Below are positions 46,820-54,467 of a stretch of DNA of 64,000 nucleotides, piece by piece (the stretch's first letter is position 1; each line of letters begins with the position of its first letter). The stretch comes from JAVVHH01 sp965199665 (lineage in GTDB: Bacteria; Pseudomonadota; Alphaproteobacteria; Acetobacterales; Acetobacteraceae), in the NCBI GenBank assembly GCA_965199665.1, contig OZ241208.1, forward strand, positions 1,674,001-1,738,000, read 5' to 3'. The notes under the pieces were generated by a model. The model searched no databases. It saw nothing but the letters and a program-made list of their open reading frames with translations, and was not told the DNA's origin. The position numbers were made by a program, and so were the translations under genes.

Positions 46820-47419
46820 TCAATCCTGCCGCCACCGCCGCTCCCGGTACGCCCAGGCCGCGCCGCGCTCACCCGCCAGATGCCGCTCCAGCCGCAGCAG
46901 CACCTCGCGCGTCACGCCCATCAGCCCGGCTTCCAGCGCCTCCGATACCGGGTAGAACCGCAAGGCGCTCAGCTCGTGCCCGTCGGCGGGTTCGCCTTGC
47001 GTCAGCGCCGCGTCTGCCACCAGGAAGCGCGCGTTGAAGCGGATCGGCGACGAGGCCGGCGTGATCGCGCGACACAGGTACGAGATCCCCGCCAGCCGCG
47101 GCGGCCGCCCGAAGCTCAGCGTCGTTTCCTCCTCCAGCTCGCGTGCCGCCGCCATCACCAGCGCGCGCGCCAGCCGCGGCCGCGCCACCCGGCCCAGCAT
47201 GGCCAACGTGTCGGCATCCGGTTCGCTTGCCGCCGGCGCCACCCCATCGCCTGGGTCCACCGCGCCGCCGGGGAACACCATCCGGTTCGGCATGAAGCGG
47301 TGCCCGGCCCCGCGCACGCCCATCAGCACCTGCAGCCCGTCCGCCCCCCGCCGCCACAGCAGCAGGCTCGCCGCATGCCGCGCGAATACCGGCCGCTTCG
47401 CCGCCGCCCCGTCGCTCAT
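46820..47419 (-). CDS. Nudix hydrolase (NUDT19/CoA-pyrophosphatase-like)
   Basis: A 199-residue protein. The Nudix region is atypical in spacing: MVFPGGAVDPGDG, a long insertion, then AAARELEEETTLSFG. The insertion between GG and REXXEE is usual for the NUDT19/RP2p-type and some alphaproteobacterial Nudix proteins as I recall. RHAASLLLWRR opens the fold. The substrate may be a CoA or nucleotide derivative. The ATG overlaps the asnB stop (ATGA), so it is co-translated with the amidotransferase. Confidence 0.88.
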   Translation of the reverse strand: MSDGAAAKRPVFARHAASLLLWRRGADGLQVLMGVRGAGHRFMPNRMVFPGGAVDPGDGVAPAASEPDADTLAMLGRVARPRLARALVMAAARELEEETTLSFGRPPRLAGISYLCRAITPASSPIRFNARFLVADAALTQGEPADGHELSALRFYPVSEALEAGLMGVTREVLLRLERHLAGERGAAWAYRERRWRQD

Positions 47420-49188
47420 GCGCCCAACACCTCCCACACATCCCCGGCCGGTGACGCGCCCTCGATATGTGCCCGGTGCCACAGCGCGTAGAACAACAGC
47501 GTCCAGGCTGCCCGGCCCTCCCGCTTGCCCGAAGCGTGCCGGAACAACGACGCCACCCGGTCCGCCCGCGCGATCTCAGCCACCCCCGCGTTCCGCGCCA
47601 CCAGCGGCCCCAGCCGCGCGCCCTGCGCCGCGATCCACGCTCCGATCGGCACGGTGAAGCCCTGCTTCGGCGCAAAGGGCTGCGCCGCCGGCATCGCCCG
47701 CTCCAGCCACCGCCGCAGCAGGTATTTGCCCCGCCCGCCGCGCACCTTGTCGGCATCCGCCAGCCCGAACCCGGCCGCCGCCACCTCCGCGTCCAGGAAC
47801 GGCGTCCGCCCCTCCACCCCATGCGCCATCAAGCACCGGTCCAGCTTCAGCAGCAGGTCGTGCGGCAGCCAATCCGCCATGTCCGTCGCCTGCGCCACCG
47901 CCAGCCGCGACCGCCCCGGCAACGCCGCCTGCGACTCCGCCGCCGCCATGCCGTCGCGCCAGCCCGCGCCCGCGACCCGCAGCACGTCGAGCTTGTCGAA
48001 GATGCCCCGCGCCCGCATCACCCGCCCGCCCTGCCACCACGGCCGCATCGCGCTGCGATACCGCCCGTAGCCGGCGAAGATCTCGTCGCCGCCTTCGCCG
48101 CACAGCACCACCTTGACCGACTCGCGCGCCCGCCGGGCGAGGAACCAGGTCGGGATGATGGCGTAATCGGCCGCCGGGTCGTCCATGCAGGCGACGATCG
48201 CCGGCAGGTGACGCCAGACGGACGCTTCGTCGATCAGCACGCTCTCGTGCCGCGCCCCCGCCGCCGCGGCCACCGTCGCCGCCTGCGCCCGCTCGTCCGC
48301 CGCCCCCGGCACGTCGAACCCCGCCGTGAACGCCAGCACCGGCTCCCCGTTCAGCCGCGCCATCGCCGCCAGGATCGCCGAACTATCCACCCCGCCGGAC
48401 AGGAACATCCCGAACGGCACGTCCGACCGTTGGTGCAGCGCCACGCTGCGCATCAGCGCCGCATCCAGCCGCGCCAGCGCCGCCTCTTCGCCGCCATCGG
48501 CCGCGCTCGGCGGGACCTCGTCCACCGGCAGGCTCTCCAGCCGCGACCGATCCAGGATGTGCCCATCCGCGATCCGCAGCGTCTCGCCCGGCAACACCCG
48601 CTCGATCCCGGGAAAGATCGTCGCCGACCCGGTCGTGAACTGCATCTGCAGCAGCTCGTCGCGCGCCACCGGATTGACCCGCCGCTCCACCAGCCCCGCG
48701 GCCAACAGCGCCTGCGCCTCGGACGCGAACGCGAGCCCGCCCGGCACCGTCGCCACGTACAACGGCTTGATCCCGAACGGATCGCGGCTCAGCGTCACCG
48801 TGCGCTGCACCCGCTCGTGGATCGCGATCGCATACATGCCGCGCAGCGCCGCCGCGTAGCCCGGCCCGTCCCGCAACCACAAATGCAGGGGCGGCTCGCA
48901 ATCGCTCTGCGTCGCGAAGCTGACCTGGGGTAGGGCGTCCCGCAACTCCTTGTAATTGTAGATCTCCCCGTTCGCGATCAGCGCCGCCGGACCCGCGTAC
49001 AACGGCTGGTCGCCGCCCTGCAGATCGATGATCGACAGCCGCGTGTGCACCAGCGCGACCCGGCCCACCAGCGAGTGCCCGGTCCCGTCCGGTCCCCGAT
49101 GCCCCAGCGCCCGCCCCAGCCCCGCCAGCACGGCCGCGTCCGGCGGCGGCGCCGACGCCGACATCGACAATCCCGCGATCCCGCACAT
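47416..49188 (-). CDS. asnB: Asparagine synthetase-like amidotransferase (exosortase-associated type)
   Basis: A 590-residue glutamine-dependent amidotransferase. Cys2 (MCGIAG) is the glutaminase nucleophile, with RLSIIDLQGGDQPL and NGEIYN in the same domain. The synthetase domain has the pyrophosphatase loop SGGVDSS and LCGEGGDEIFAGYGRY, and HGVEGRTPFLD near the end. Homologues beside glycosyltransferases and PEP-CTERM proteins (TIGR03108 type) are thought to modify an extracellular polysaccharide and not to make asparagine. The ATG overlaps the glycosyltransferase stop (TGATG) and its own stop overlaps the Nudix start. The long frame continuing upstream belongs to the opposite reading of the glycosyltransferase and is rejected. 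Confidence 0.92.
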   Translation of the reverse strand: MCGIAGLSMSASAPPPDAAVLAGLGRALGHRGPDGTGHSLVGRVALVHTRLSIIDLQGGDQPLYAGPAALIANGEIYNYKELRDALPQVSFATQSDCEPPLHLWLRDGPGYAAALRGMYAIAIHERVQRTVTLSRDPFGIKPLYVATVPGGLAFASEAQALLAAGLVERRVNPVARDELLQMQFTTGSATIFPGIERVLPGETLRIADGHILDRSRLESLPVDEVPPSAADGGEEAALARLDAALMRSVALHQRSDVPFGMFLSGGVDSSAILAAMARLNGEPVLAFTAGFDVPGAADERAQAATVAAAAGARHESVLIDEASVWRHLPAIVACMDDPAADYAIIPTWFLARRARESVKVVLCGEGGDEIFAGYGRYRSAMRPWWQGGRVMRARGIFDKLDVLRVAGAGWRDGMAAAESQAALPGRSRLAVAQATDMADWLPHDLLLKLDRCLMAHGVEGRTPFLDAEVAAAGFGLADADKVRGGRGKYLLRRWLERAMPAAQPFAPKQGFTVPIGAWIAAQGARLGPLVARNAGVAEIARADRVASLFRHASGKREGRAAWTLLFYALWHRAHIEGASPAGDVWEVLGA

Positions 49189-50213
49189 CAGCGCCCACCC
49201 CGCGACGACATCATGCGCTCCAGCGCCTCCCGCCACCGCGCCAGCACCGGCGCCTCGGCATGCTCGCGCTGCCAAACCCCGCGGGCCTGCGCCGCGAGCC
49301 CCGTCGCCAGCGCCCGATCGCCCAACACGCGCCGCAGCGCCGCCGCCAATCCCGCCGGGTCGTCGGCCGGCACCAGCAGCCCGGTCCGCCCATCCTCGAT
49401 CAGCGCCGCCGGCCCCGCCGCTGCGGCCGCCACCACCGGCCGCCCGGCCGAGAACCCTTCCAGCACCACGTTGCCCAGCGGCTCCCACCGGCTCGGCACC
49501 GCCAGCACGTCGCACCCCGCCAGCAGCGCCGCCGTATCCGTTCGCCAGCCGAGGAAATGCACCCGCTCCGCCACGCCCTGCGCCGCCGCGAGCGCACCCA
49601 GAGCCGCCCGCTCCGGCCCGTCGCCCGCGAGCGCCAGCCGCACCCCCGGCACCGCCGCCATGGCCTGGATCAATACGTCGAACGCCTTGTTCCGATGCAG
49701 CCGGCCCATCGCCAGCACCACCGGCCCCGCCGGCAACCCGGTCGCTCCCGCGGCTCCCGCCAGATCGGGCGCGAAGTTCGGCACGTGGTGCACCCGCTCG
49801 GCCGGCCACCCCTGCGCCCGCACCCAGGCCACGATGTCGCGCGTATTGCCGATGAGATGCTCGCAATGCCGGTAGTAGCGGAGATCGTAATACCCGCCGA
49901 GCCGCCCCGCCGTGACCCATCCGTCCCGGCGCACCGCCCGCGCCGCCCGGTTCATCCACGCCACCGCCACCCCCGGCTCGAACCGCCGCAACACCCGCCG
50001 CAGCCGACCCGGCGTGACCACATCCAGCACGCCGCCGAACCCGAGCTGTACTGGCTGCAACCCCGCGCCCCGCAGCCGCGCTGCCCGCGCCGCGTCCCGC
50101 CGGATCACCGGCAACACGCTGTCGCCTGCCCGGTGCTGCGCCGCCGCCAGCCGCTCGAAGAACACTTCCGCCCCGCCCGTCCGGGCACCGGCCATCACAT
50201 GGGCAATCCGCAT
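49188..50213 (-). CDS. GT4 family glycosyltransferase
   Basis: A 341-residue GT-B enzyme. VMAGARTGGAEVFFERLAAA at the N-terminus is the acceptor-side loop, VVLAMGRLHRNKAFDVLI the start of the donor domain, and VPSRWEPLGNVVLEGFSAGRPVVA the E-x7-E nucleotide-sugar motif. It is first in a three-gene operon with asnB and the Nudix gene, and lies next to three PEP-CTERM genes. This context suggests synthesis of an exopolysaccharide. The ATG at 50213 has no strong ribosome-binding site. The 111 bp upstream hold no gene. Confidence 0.93.
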   Translation of the reverse strand: MRIAHVMAGARTGGAEVFFERLAAAQHRAGDSVLPVIRRDAARAARLRGAGLQPVQLGFGGVLDVVTPGRLRRVLRRFEPGVAVAWMNRAARAVRRDGWVTAGRLGGYYDLRYYRHCEHLIGNTRDIVAWVRAQGWPAERVHHVPNFAPDLAGAAGATGLPAGPVVLAMGRLHRNKAFDVLIQAMAAVPGVRLALAGDGPERAALGALAAAQGVAERVHFLGWRTDTAALLAGCDVLAVPSRWEPLGNVVLEGFSAGRPVVAAAAAGPAALIEDGRTGLLVPADDPAGLAAALRRVLGDRALATGLAAQARGVWQREHAEAPVLARWREALERMMSSRGGR

Positions 50214-50324
50214 GCCCGCGCTTTAGCACGATCTGGGGGGAGTCCCGACCTCCCGGCCGGCAGCGCTGGGCGGCGGGCCGGGGTCTGACCCGGCTCGCCC
50301 CCGCTCAGCCGCCGGGCCGGGCGA

Positions 50325-51101
50325 TCAGCCGCGCGACCGCCGCCGCACCGCGATCACGCCGGCTGCGCCCATCGGCACCAGCAGCAGCGCCATCGAAGCG
50401 GGTTCGGGCACCGCCACCGGCGCCTCGATCGCGGTAAACTCGAAGAACGGCAGCCGTGCGTAGTTCGTCTGTTCCAGCAAGGTCAGCACCGCGTCGCCGC
50501 CGATCGCGACGCCGCGGCCTTTCAGGCAAAAGTAGGCGTCCCGGCTGCTGTTCGGGCCGACGGTCCGGCCGCCGAGGCCGATCTTGCCGTCGAAGGCTAG
50601 GTCATCGATGCTGTCGACGAGGGACTGGCAGGTTTGATCCGGGGCTTTGTAGATGGTGTAGAGGTGAAAGTCCGCCGCCGGTGAGTCGAAGACCTCACCG
50701 AAGTCCCGGAACACCGAGCTTCCGTCCACCGCGTTGTTCAGCCGGATGCCGGAACCGATGGCGGCAAAGCCTGTGTCCCGCCCCGTGCTCTGGTCCGCCG
50801 TGATCGGCAGCAGGAAGTGCCCGGGATCCCCGGCCACCGCTTGCCCGAGCCCATCGGCGCTGAAGCTGCCGCCCTGGGCGGTGATCAGATTGTAGTAGGC
50901 GGTCCCGATGCGCACATCGAGGGTCCCGCCGAGATAGGGGCCGGCCTGCGCCGTCCCGGTCAGTCCCAGCGCCAGCAGGCCGCCCAGCAGCCAGCCCCTC
51001 AATGCCCCGCTCCGCCGTGCCCGCCGCCCGTGCCGTGCCTCCTCCGGCGCAGCGCTCCACAACGATCCAGATCGTCCCAATGAACCCATGACGTCACGCA
51101 T
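50325..51101 (-). CDS. PEP-CTERM exported protein, copy A
   Basis: A 258-residue protein. A long charged leader precedes the hydrophobic signal WLLGGLLALGLTGTAQA. The mature region is beta-rich, with two Cys pairs in the central part. The C-terminus is a PEP-CTERM sorting signal: VPEPASMALLLVPMGAAGVIAV then RRRSRG. Exosortase removes this tail and anchors or releases the protein outside the cell. It is a tandem duplicate of the neighbouring copy B: the first 135 residues are almost identical while the next 58 differ strongly. No exosortase is in the window. Confidence 0.85.
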   Translation of the reverse strand: MRDVMGSLGRSGSLWSAAPEEARHGRRARRSGALRGWLLGGLLALGLTGTAQAGPYLGGTLDVRIGTAYYNLITAQGGSFSADGLGQAVAGDPGHFLLPITADQSTGRDTGFAAIGSGIRLNNAVDGSSVFRDFGEVFDSPAADFHLYTIYKAPDQTCQSLVDSIDDLAFDGKIGLGGRTVGPNSSRDAYFCLKGRGVAIGGDAVLTLLEQTNYARLPFFEFTAIEAPVAVPEPASMALLLVPMGAAGVIAVRRRSRG

Positions 51102-51160
51102 AATCAGCTTTCCGATCGTAATGTTCGCAAAGACGCGACCCCCCGGTCATCGTCGGACGT

Positions 51161-51988
51161 CTAGATGTTCGTAAGTGCGATGATGCCGCGACCGGCAGCG
51201 GCAAGGTCGACCCGACCCGGCCGCCGCCGCCGCACTGCAACCACGCCGGCTGCGCCTATCGGCACAAGCAGCAGCGCCAGCGAAGCGGGTTCGGGGACCG
51301 CCACCGGCGCTTCGATGGCGGTGATCGCGAAGAACGGCAGCCGTGCGTAGTTCGTCTGTTCCAGCAAGTTCAGCACGGCGTCGCCGCCGATCGCGACGCC
51401 ACGGCCTTTGAAGCAGTAATAAACGTTCTGGGAGTCGGTGCGAGAAACGCCCCCACCGCCAAGCCCGATCGTGCCATCGAAGGAGGCGAGGAAATCCACG
51501 TTATCCAACAAGATTTGGCAGATCGGATCAGGGGGACTGTAGATCGTGTAAACCGGAATTTCCGGCGGGAAACCGTCGAGCTGACCGAAGTCCCGGAACA
51601 CCGAGCTTCCGTCCACCGCGTTGTTCAGCCGGATGCCGGAGCCGATGGCGGCAAAGCCCGTGTCCCGCCCCGTGCTCTGGTCCGCCGTGATCGGCAGCAG
51701 GAAGTGCCCGGGATCCCCGGCCACCGCTTGCCCGAGCCCATCGGCGCTGAAGCTGCCGCCCTGAGCGGTGATCAGATTGTAGTAGGCGGTCCCGATGCGC
51801 ACATCGAGGGTCCCGCCGAGATAGGGGCCGGCCTGCGCCGTCCCGGTCAATCCCAGCGCCAGCAGGCCGCCCAGCAGCCAGCCCCTCAATGCCCCGCTCC
51901 GCCGTGCCCGCCGCCCGTGCCGTGCCTCCTCCGGCGCAGCGCTCCGCAACGATCCAGATCGTCCCAATGAACCCATGACGTCACGCAT
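51161..51988 (-). CDS. PEP-CTERM exported protein, copy B
   Basis: A 275-residue protein duplicated from the same ancestor as copy A. The leader and first 135 residues differ from A by only a few residues, the central 58 (ending YYCFKGRG) are diverged, and KGRGVAIGGDAVLNLLEQTNYARLPFF is again nearly shared. After the sorting signal VPEPASLALLLVPIGAAGVVAVRRRR it runs on for 18 residues (GRVDLAAAGRGIIALTNI), which is unusual because PEP-CTERM proteins normally end just after the Arg cluster. The start at 51988 matches that of copy A; an extension of ten codons upstream is possible but unlikely. Confidence 0.83.
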   Translation of the reverse strand: MRDVMGSLGRSGSLRSAAPEEARHGRRARRSGALRGWLLGGLLALGLTGTAQAGPYLGGTLDVRIGTAYYNLITAQGGSFSADGLGQAVAGDPGHFLLPITADQSTGRDTGFAAIGSGIRLNNAVDGSSVFRDFGQLDGFPPEIPVYTIYSPPDPICQILLDNVDFLASFDGTIGLGGGGVSRTDSQNVYYCFKGRGVAIGGDAVLNLLEQTNYARLPFFAITAIEAPVAVPEPASLALLLVPIGAAGVVAVRRRRPGRVDLAAAGRGIIALTNI

Positions 51989-52048
51989 AATCAGCTTCCC
52001 CGATCGTAATGTTCGCAAAGACGCGACCCCCCGGTCATCGTCGGACGT

Positions 52049-52110
52049 CTAGATGTTCGTAAGTGCGATGATGCCGCGACCGGCAGCGGCCAGGTCGACC
52101 CGACCCGGCC
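52049..52110 (-). repeat. Orphan copy of the copy-B tail
   Basis: These about 60 bp repeat the sequence at 51161-51222 that encodes the final residues GRVDLAAAGRGIIALTNI and stop of copy B. Here no gene body is attached, so it is the end of a third, lost copy or the seam of the duplication. It lies in the 164-bp gap upstream of copy B. Confidence 0.85.
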
Positions 52111-52152
52111 CCCGCCGCACGCGACCGCCGTTCCGGCCCTGGGCCGTCCCGA

Positions 52153-53064
52153 TCAGCCCCGCACCCGCCGCCGCAGCGCCGCCATCCCGGCCACGCCCAT
52201 GCCCAGCAGCGCCAGGCTCGTCGGCTCCGGCACGTCGGTCGGCGGCGCGTCCGGAAAGGTGACGATCACCGCCCCGTCGCCGAAACTGGTCGCCGCGAAG
52301 GTGTACAGCATGATGGAGCCGGCCTGCAGATACGAGGCGCCGCCGCCGCCGCCGCCGAAGCCGCCGCCCACGGCGCCGCCACCGCCGCCGCCGCTATACC
52401 CGCCGCCGCCGCCGCCCGAAGCGCCGCCGCCGCCGCCGCCGCCGGGCACGCTGCCGCCTGCGGCGAAGAGCGCGGTGCTGCCCGAGCTGGTCAGGCCACC
52501 GCCACCGCCACCGCCGCCCGTGCTGCCGCCGGCCCCGCCGCCGCTTCCGTTGACGCCGCCGGCCCCGCCGGCATTGGCGCCGGTGCCGCCATCCCCGGCG
52601 CTGCCCGATGTGTCGAGCGAGCCGGGGTTGCCGCCCCCGCCGAACACGCCGGACGAGGCCGCCCCGCCGCCACCGCCGCCGCCGCCCGCGACAATGAACG
52701 CCGCGCCGTTCAGGAACACGAACGTGCCGCCGCCGCCGCTCCCACCGCCGCCGTCGCTCCCGTTCCCCCCCATGCCGAACTGGCCCTGACGGCCCACGAC
52801 GAAGGACAGCTGATCGCCCGCGTTCAGGGTGAAATCGGCGCTGATCTGAACCCCGCTGCCGCCGAACCCGCCGCTGCCGCCGCCCTCGCCGGACCCGCCG
52901 CCTTCACCGCCGGACGCACCGAACACGTCGAACCCGAACACGCCGCTCGTGGCCGCCGTGTACGTCTCCGTCGCCCCGGTATTATTGAAGGTGAGGGACG
53001 CCGCGCTTGCCGGCAGCGCCAATGATAATGATGTCGCAATGATAGTAATGGTCGCGATCCGCAT
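52153..53064 (-). CDS. Glycine-rich PEP-CTERM exported protein
   Basis: A 303-residue protein. Signal peptide MRIATITIIATSLSLALPASA is followed by SLTFNNTGATETYTAATSGVFGFDVFGASGG, a beginning shared with Gly-rich (PE_PGRS-like or glycine-rich adhesin) exported proteins, then about 170 residues dominated by GGGGS/GGGGG runs. The chain ends with a beta strand region and the sorting signal VPEPTSLALLGMGVAGMAAL plus RRRVRG. It is probably displayed on the surface or released into an exopolymer. The ATG at 53064 has GGGGGG upstream; an in-frame TTG two codons earlier is less likely. The codon run makes the DNA from about 52330 to 52760 nearly pure GCC/GCN repeats. Confidence 0.85.
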   Translation of the reverse strand: MRIATITIIATSLSLALPASAASLTFNNTGATETYTAATSGVFGFDVFGASGGEGGGSGEGGGSGGFGGSGVQISADFTLNAGDQLSFVVGRQGQFGMGGNGSDGGGGSGGGGTFVFLNGAAFIVAGGGGGGGGAASSGVFGGGGNPGSLDTSGSAGDGGTGANAGGAGGVNGSGGGAGGSTGGGGGGGGLTSSGSTALFAAGGSVPGGGGGGGASGGGGGGYSGGGGGGAVGGGFGGGGGGASYLQAGSIMLYTFAATSFGDGAVIVTFPDAPPTDVPEPTSLALLGMGVAGMAALRRRVRG

Positions 53065-53202
53065 GTACAACCCCCCGGTTGCGTCTTCAGGCCGCCGGCG
53101 GCCGAACCGGAATGGTCATGCCGTGTGACCTGAATACTGACGATGCTGGTAGGCGATGGCCATGCGGCATGAAAGCTGCGAGTTCCCCTCGCGTGAAATA
53201 AA

Positions 53203-53237
53203 GTGCGCGATCTGTCACCTGCGTGCGCAATCTGTCC
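53203..53237 (-). promoter_or_regulatory. Direct repeat, candidate AraC-family operator
   Basis: GTGCGCGATCTGTCA (53203-53217) and GTGCGCAATCTGTCC (53223-53237) match at 13 of 15 positions and start 20 bases apart, close to two helical turns. Direct repeats so spaced are the usual target of AraC-type regulators. They lie about 140 bp upstream of the Gly-rich PEP-CTERM gene and 80 bp after the AraC gene, inside a 250-bp gap that otherwise holds no gene. Confidence 0.5.
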
Positions 53238-53314
53238 ATTTTGCCGGCGCGCTGGGAGGGCAGGGGCGTCTGGCCTCGGGTCGACGGAACGGACGAGCGG
53301 AAGGCCTGGCTTCG

Positions 53315-54328
53315 TCAGGGCGTGCGCGAGGCGGACGGCCGCGAGCGCGACGGCTTCTCGCCGAACCGCCGCGTATACAACGCCGCGAACCGCCCGGCAT
53401 TGCTGAACCCATACCGCCGCGCCACCGCGTCCACCGCCACGTCCCCCTGCCGGAGGTCGGCCTGCGCCCGCTCCAGCCGGATCCGCTGCAGAACCTCGAA
53501 CGGCGTCGTGCCGCGGAAGCGGCGAAACGCGTTCTGCAGGCTGCGCACGCTGCACCCCGCCGCCGCCGCGATCTCCGCCAGTTGCACCGGCGACCCGGCC
53601 TGCGCCTCCATGAACGCTTCCGCCCGGCGCACATGCCGCGGCGCCGTATCCGCCAACTCCTGCGCCAGCCGCTCGCTGTAGTTGTGCGGCAGGTTGTTCA
53701 GCACGCTGTGCACGAACAGGTCGGTGAACGACTCCAACGCCAGCGGTTGCGTCGCCAGGCCCTCCGCCTGCTCGAACTCCGCCGACACATGCGCCAGCAA
53801 CCGCTGCACCGATCGGCCGCCAGCCCCGTTCCAGTCCACCACCGGTCGGAAAACCACCGGCTCGCGCACTGCATCGTCGAGGTTCGCCGCCAGCGCGCTC
53901 TCGATCCGCGCGCTCGATACCCACAGATTCGTCCGATCCGTCCCGGCCAGCGTCAGCGCCGCCGTCCCGCCCCGTCCTCCATGGATCAGCCCGTGATGCG
54001 GCCCGCTCTCCACCCAGTCCGGCGCGCTCGGCACCGACAGCGCCATCTGCCCGGACTCGATCGTGCTGAAGCAATGTGCCGGGATCCCCGGCTCGAGGAC
54101 CTCGACGGTGGTCGCCGCCTGTTCGGCGACCCAGCTCACCTGCAGGTCTCCCGCGATCCGCAACACGTGCTGCGACAAGGGCCCCGCGCTGCTGATCGCC
54201 GGGTCGCGCAGCCGATAATGATGCCGCCGATTATCCCCCGGTAGCCGCTCGGACAAGGCCCGGAACTCGGTCGCATCGAGGATCTCGACGACGGTGAACT
54301 GTTCCGCTGTCTTGGGCACCCGGAACAA
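53315..54328 (-). CDS. AraC family transcriptional regulator
   Basis: A regulator of about 337 residues. The N-terminal 200 residues form an AraC-binding-like ligand domain. The C-terminal pair of helix-turn-helix motifs is typical: VQLAEIAAAAGCSVRSLQNAFRRF, then GTTPFEVLQRIRLERAQADL and RYGFSNAGRFAALYTRRFGEKPS. The start is uncertain: the open frame allows TTG at 54328 or GTG at 54319, both preceded by an in-frame TGA shortly upstream and neither with a clear ribosome-binding site. Direct repeats downstream of its stop suggest that the Gly-rich PEP-CTERM gene is a target. The effector is unknown. Confidence 0.88.
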   Translation of the reverse strand: MFRVPKTAEQFTVVEILDATEFRALSERLPGDNRRHHYRLRDPAISSAGPLSQHVLRIAGDLQVSWVAEQAATTVEVLEPGIPAHCFSTIESGQMALSVPSAPDWVESGPHHGLIHGGRGGTAALTLAGTDRTNLWVSSARIESALAANLDDAVREPVVFRPVVDWNGAGGRSVQRLLAHVSAEFEQAEGLATQPLALESFTDLFVHSVLNNLPHNYSERLAQELADTAPRHVRRAEAFMEAQAGSPVQLAEIAAAAGCSVRSLQNAFRRFRGTTPFEVLQRIRLERAQADLRQGDVAVDAVARRYGFSNAGRFAALYTRRFGEKPSRSRPSASRTP

Positions 54329-54467
54329 CTCGCGTCAGACCTCGCGCTGGACGACCCGGCAGCGAGCGTCGACCATCTCGCTACCATGAATTGGCGTGAT
54401 GTTCATCACGCATTGCAGCGCCGCCCGCCATGTCCGATGGTTCGCGCACCACTGGACGGGACGACGC

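Larger units (their letters stand above)
50346..52110 (-). repeat. Tandem 0.88-kb duplication containing the two PEP-CTERM genes
   Basis: Two adjacent units, about 50346-51222 and 51233-52110, align at an offset of 887 bp inside the genes and 888 bp in the promoter gap, where one base is inserted. Each contains a PEP-CTERM gene, the gap upstream of its start and the first 60 bp of the next unit's tail. Identity is very high over the 5' half of the genes and the gap, and low in a central block of about 170 bp (50530-50700 against 51415-51585). Confidence 0.9.

Noticed and set aside
50325..52110. The tandem PEP-CTERM genes as an assembly error
   Set aside because: The central blocks differ strongly and one base differs in length between the gaps, so the copies are not an artefact of a single sequence.
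53203..53237. LexA or sigma-54 site
   Set aside because: The sequence is a direct repeat, not a palindrome, and lacks the GG-N10-GC pattern.
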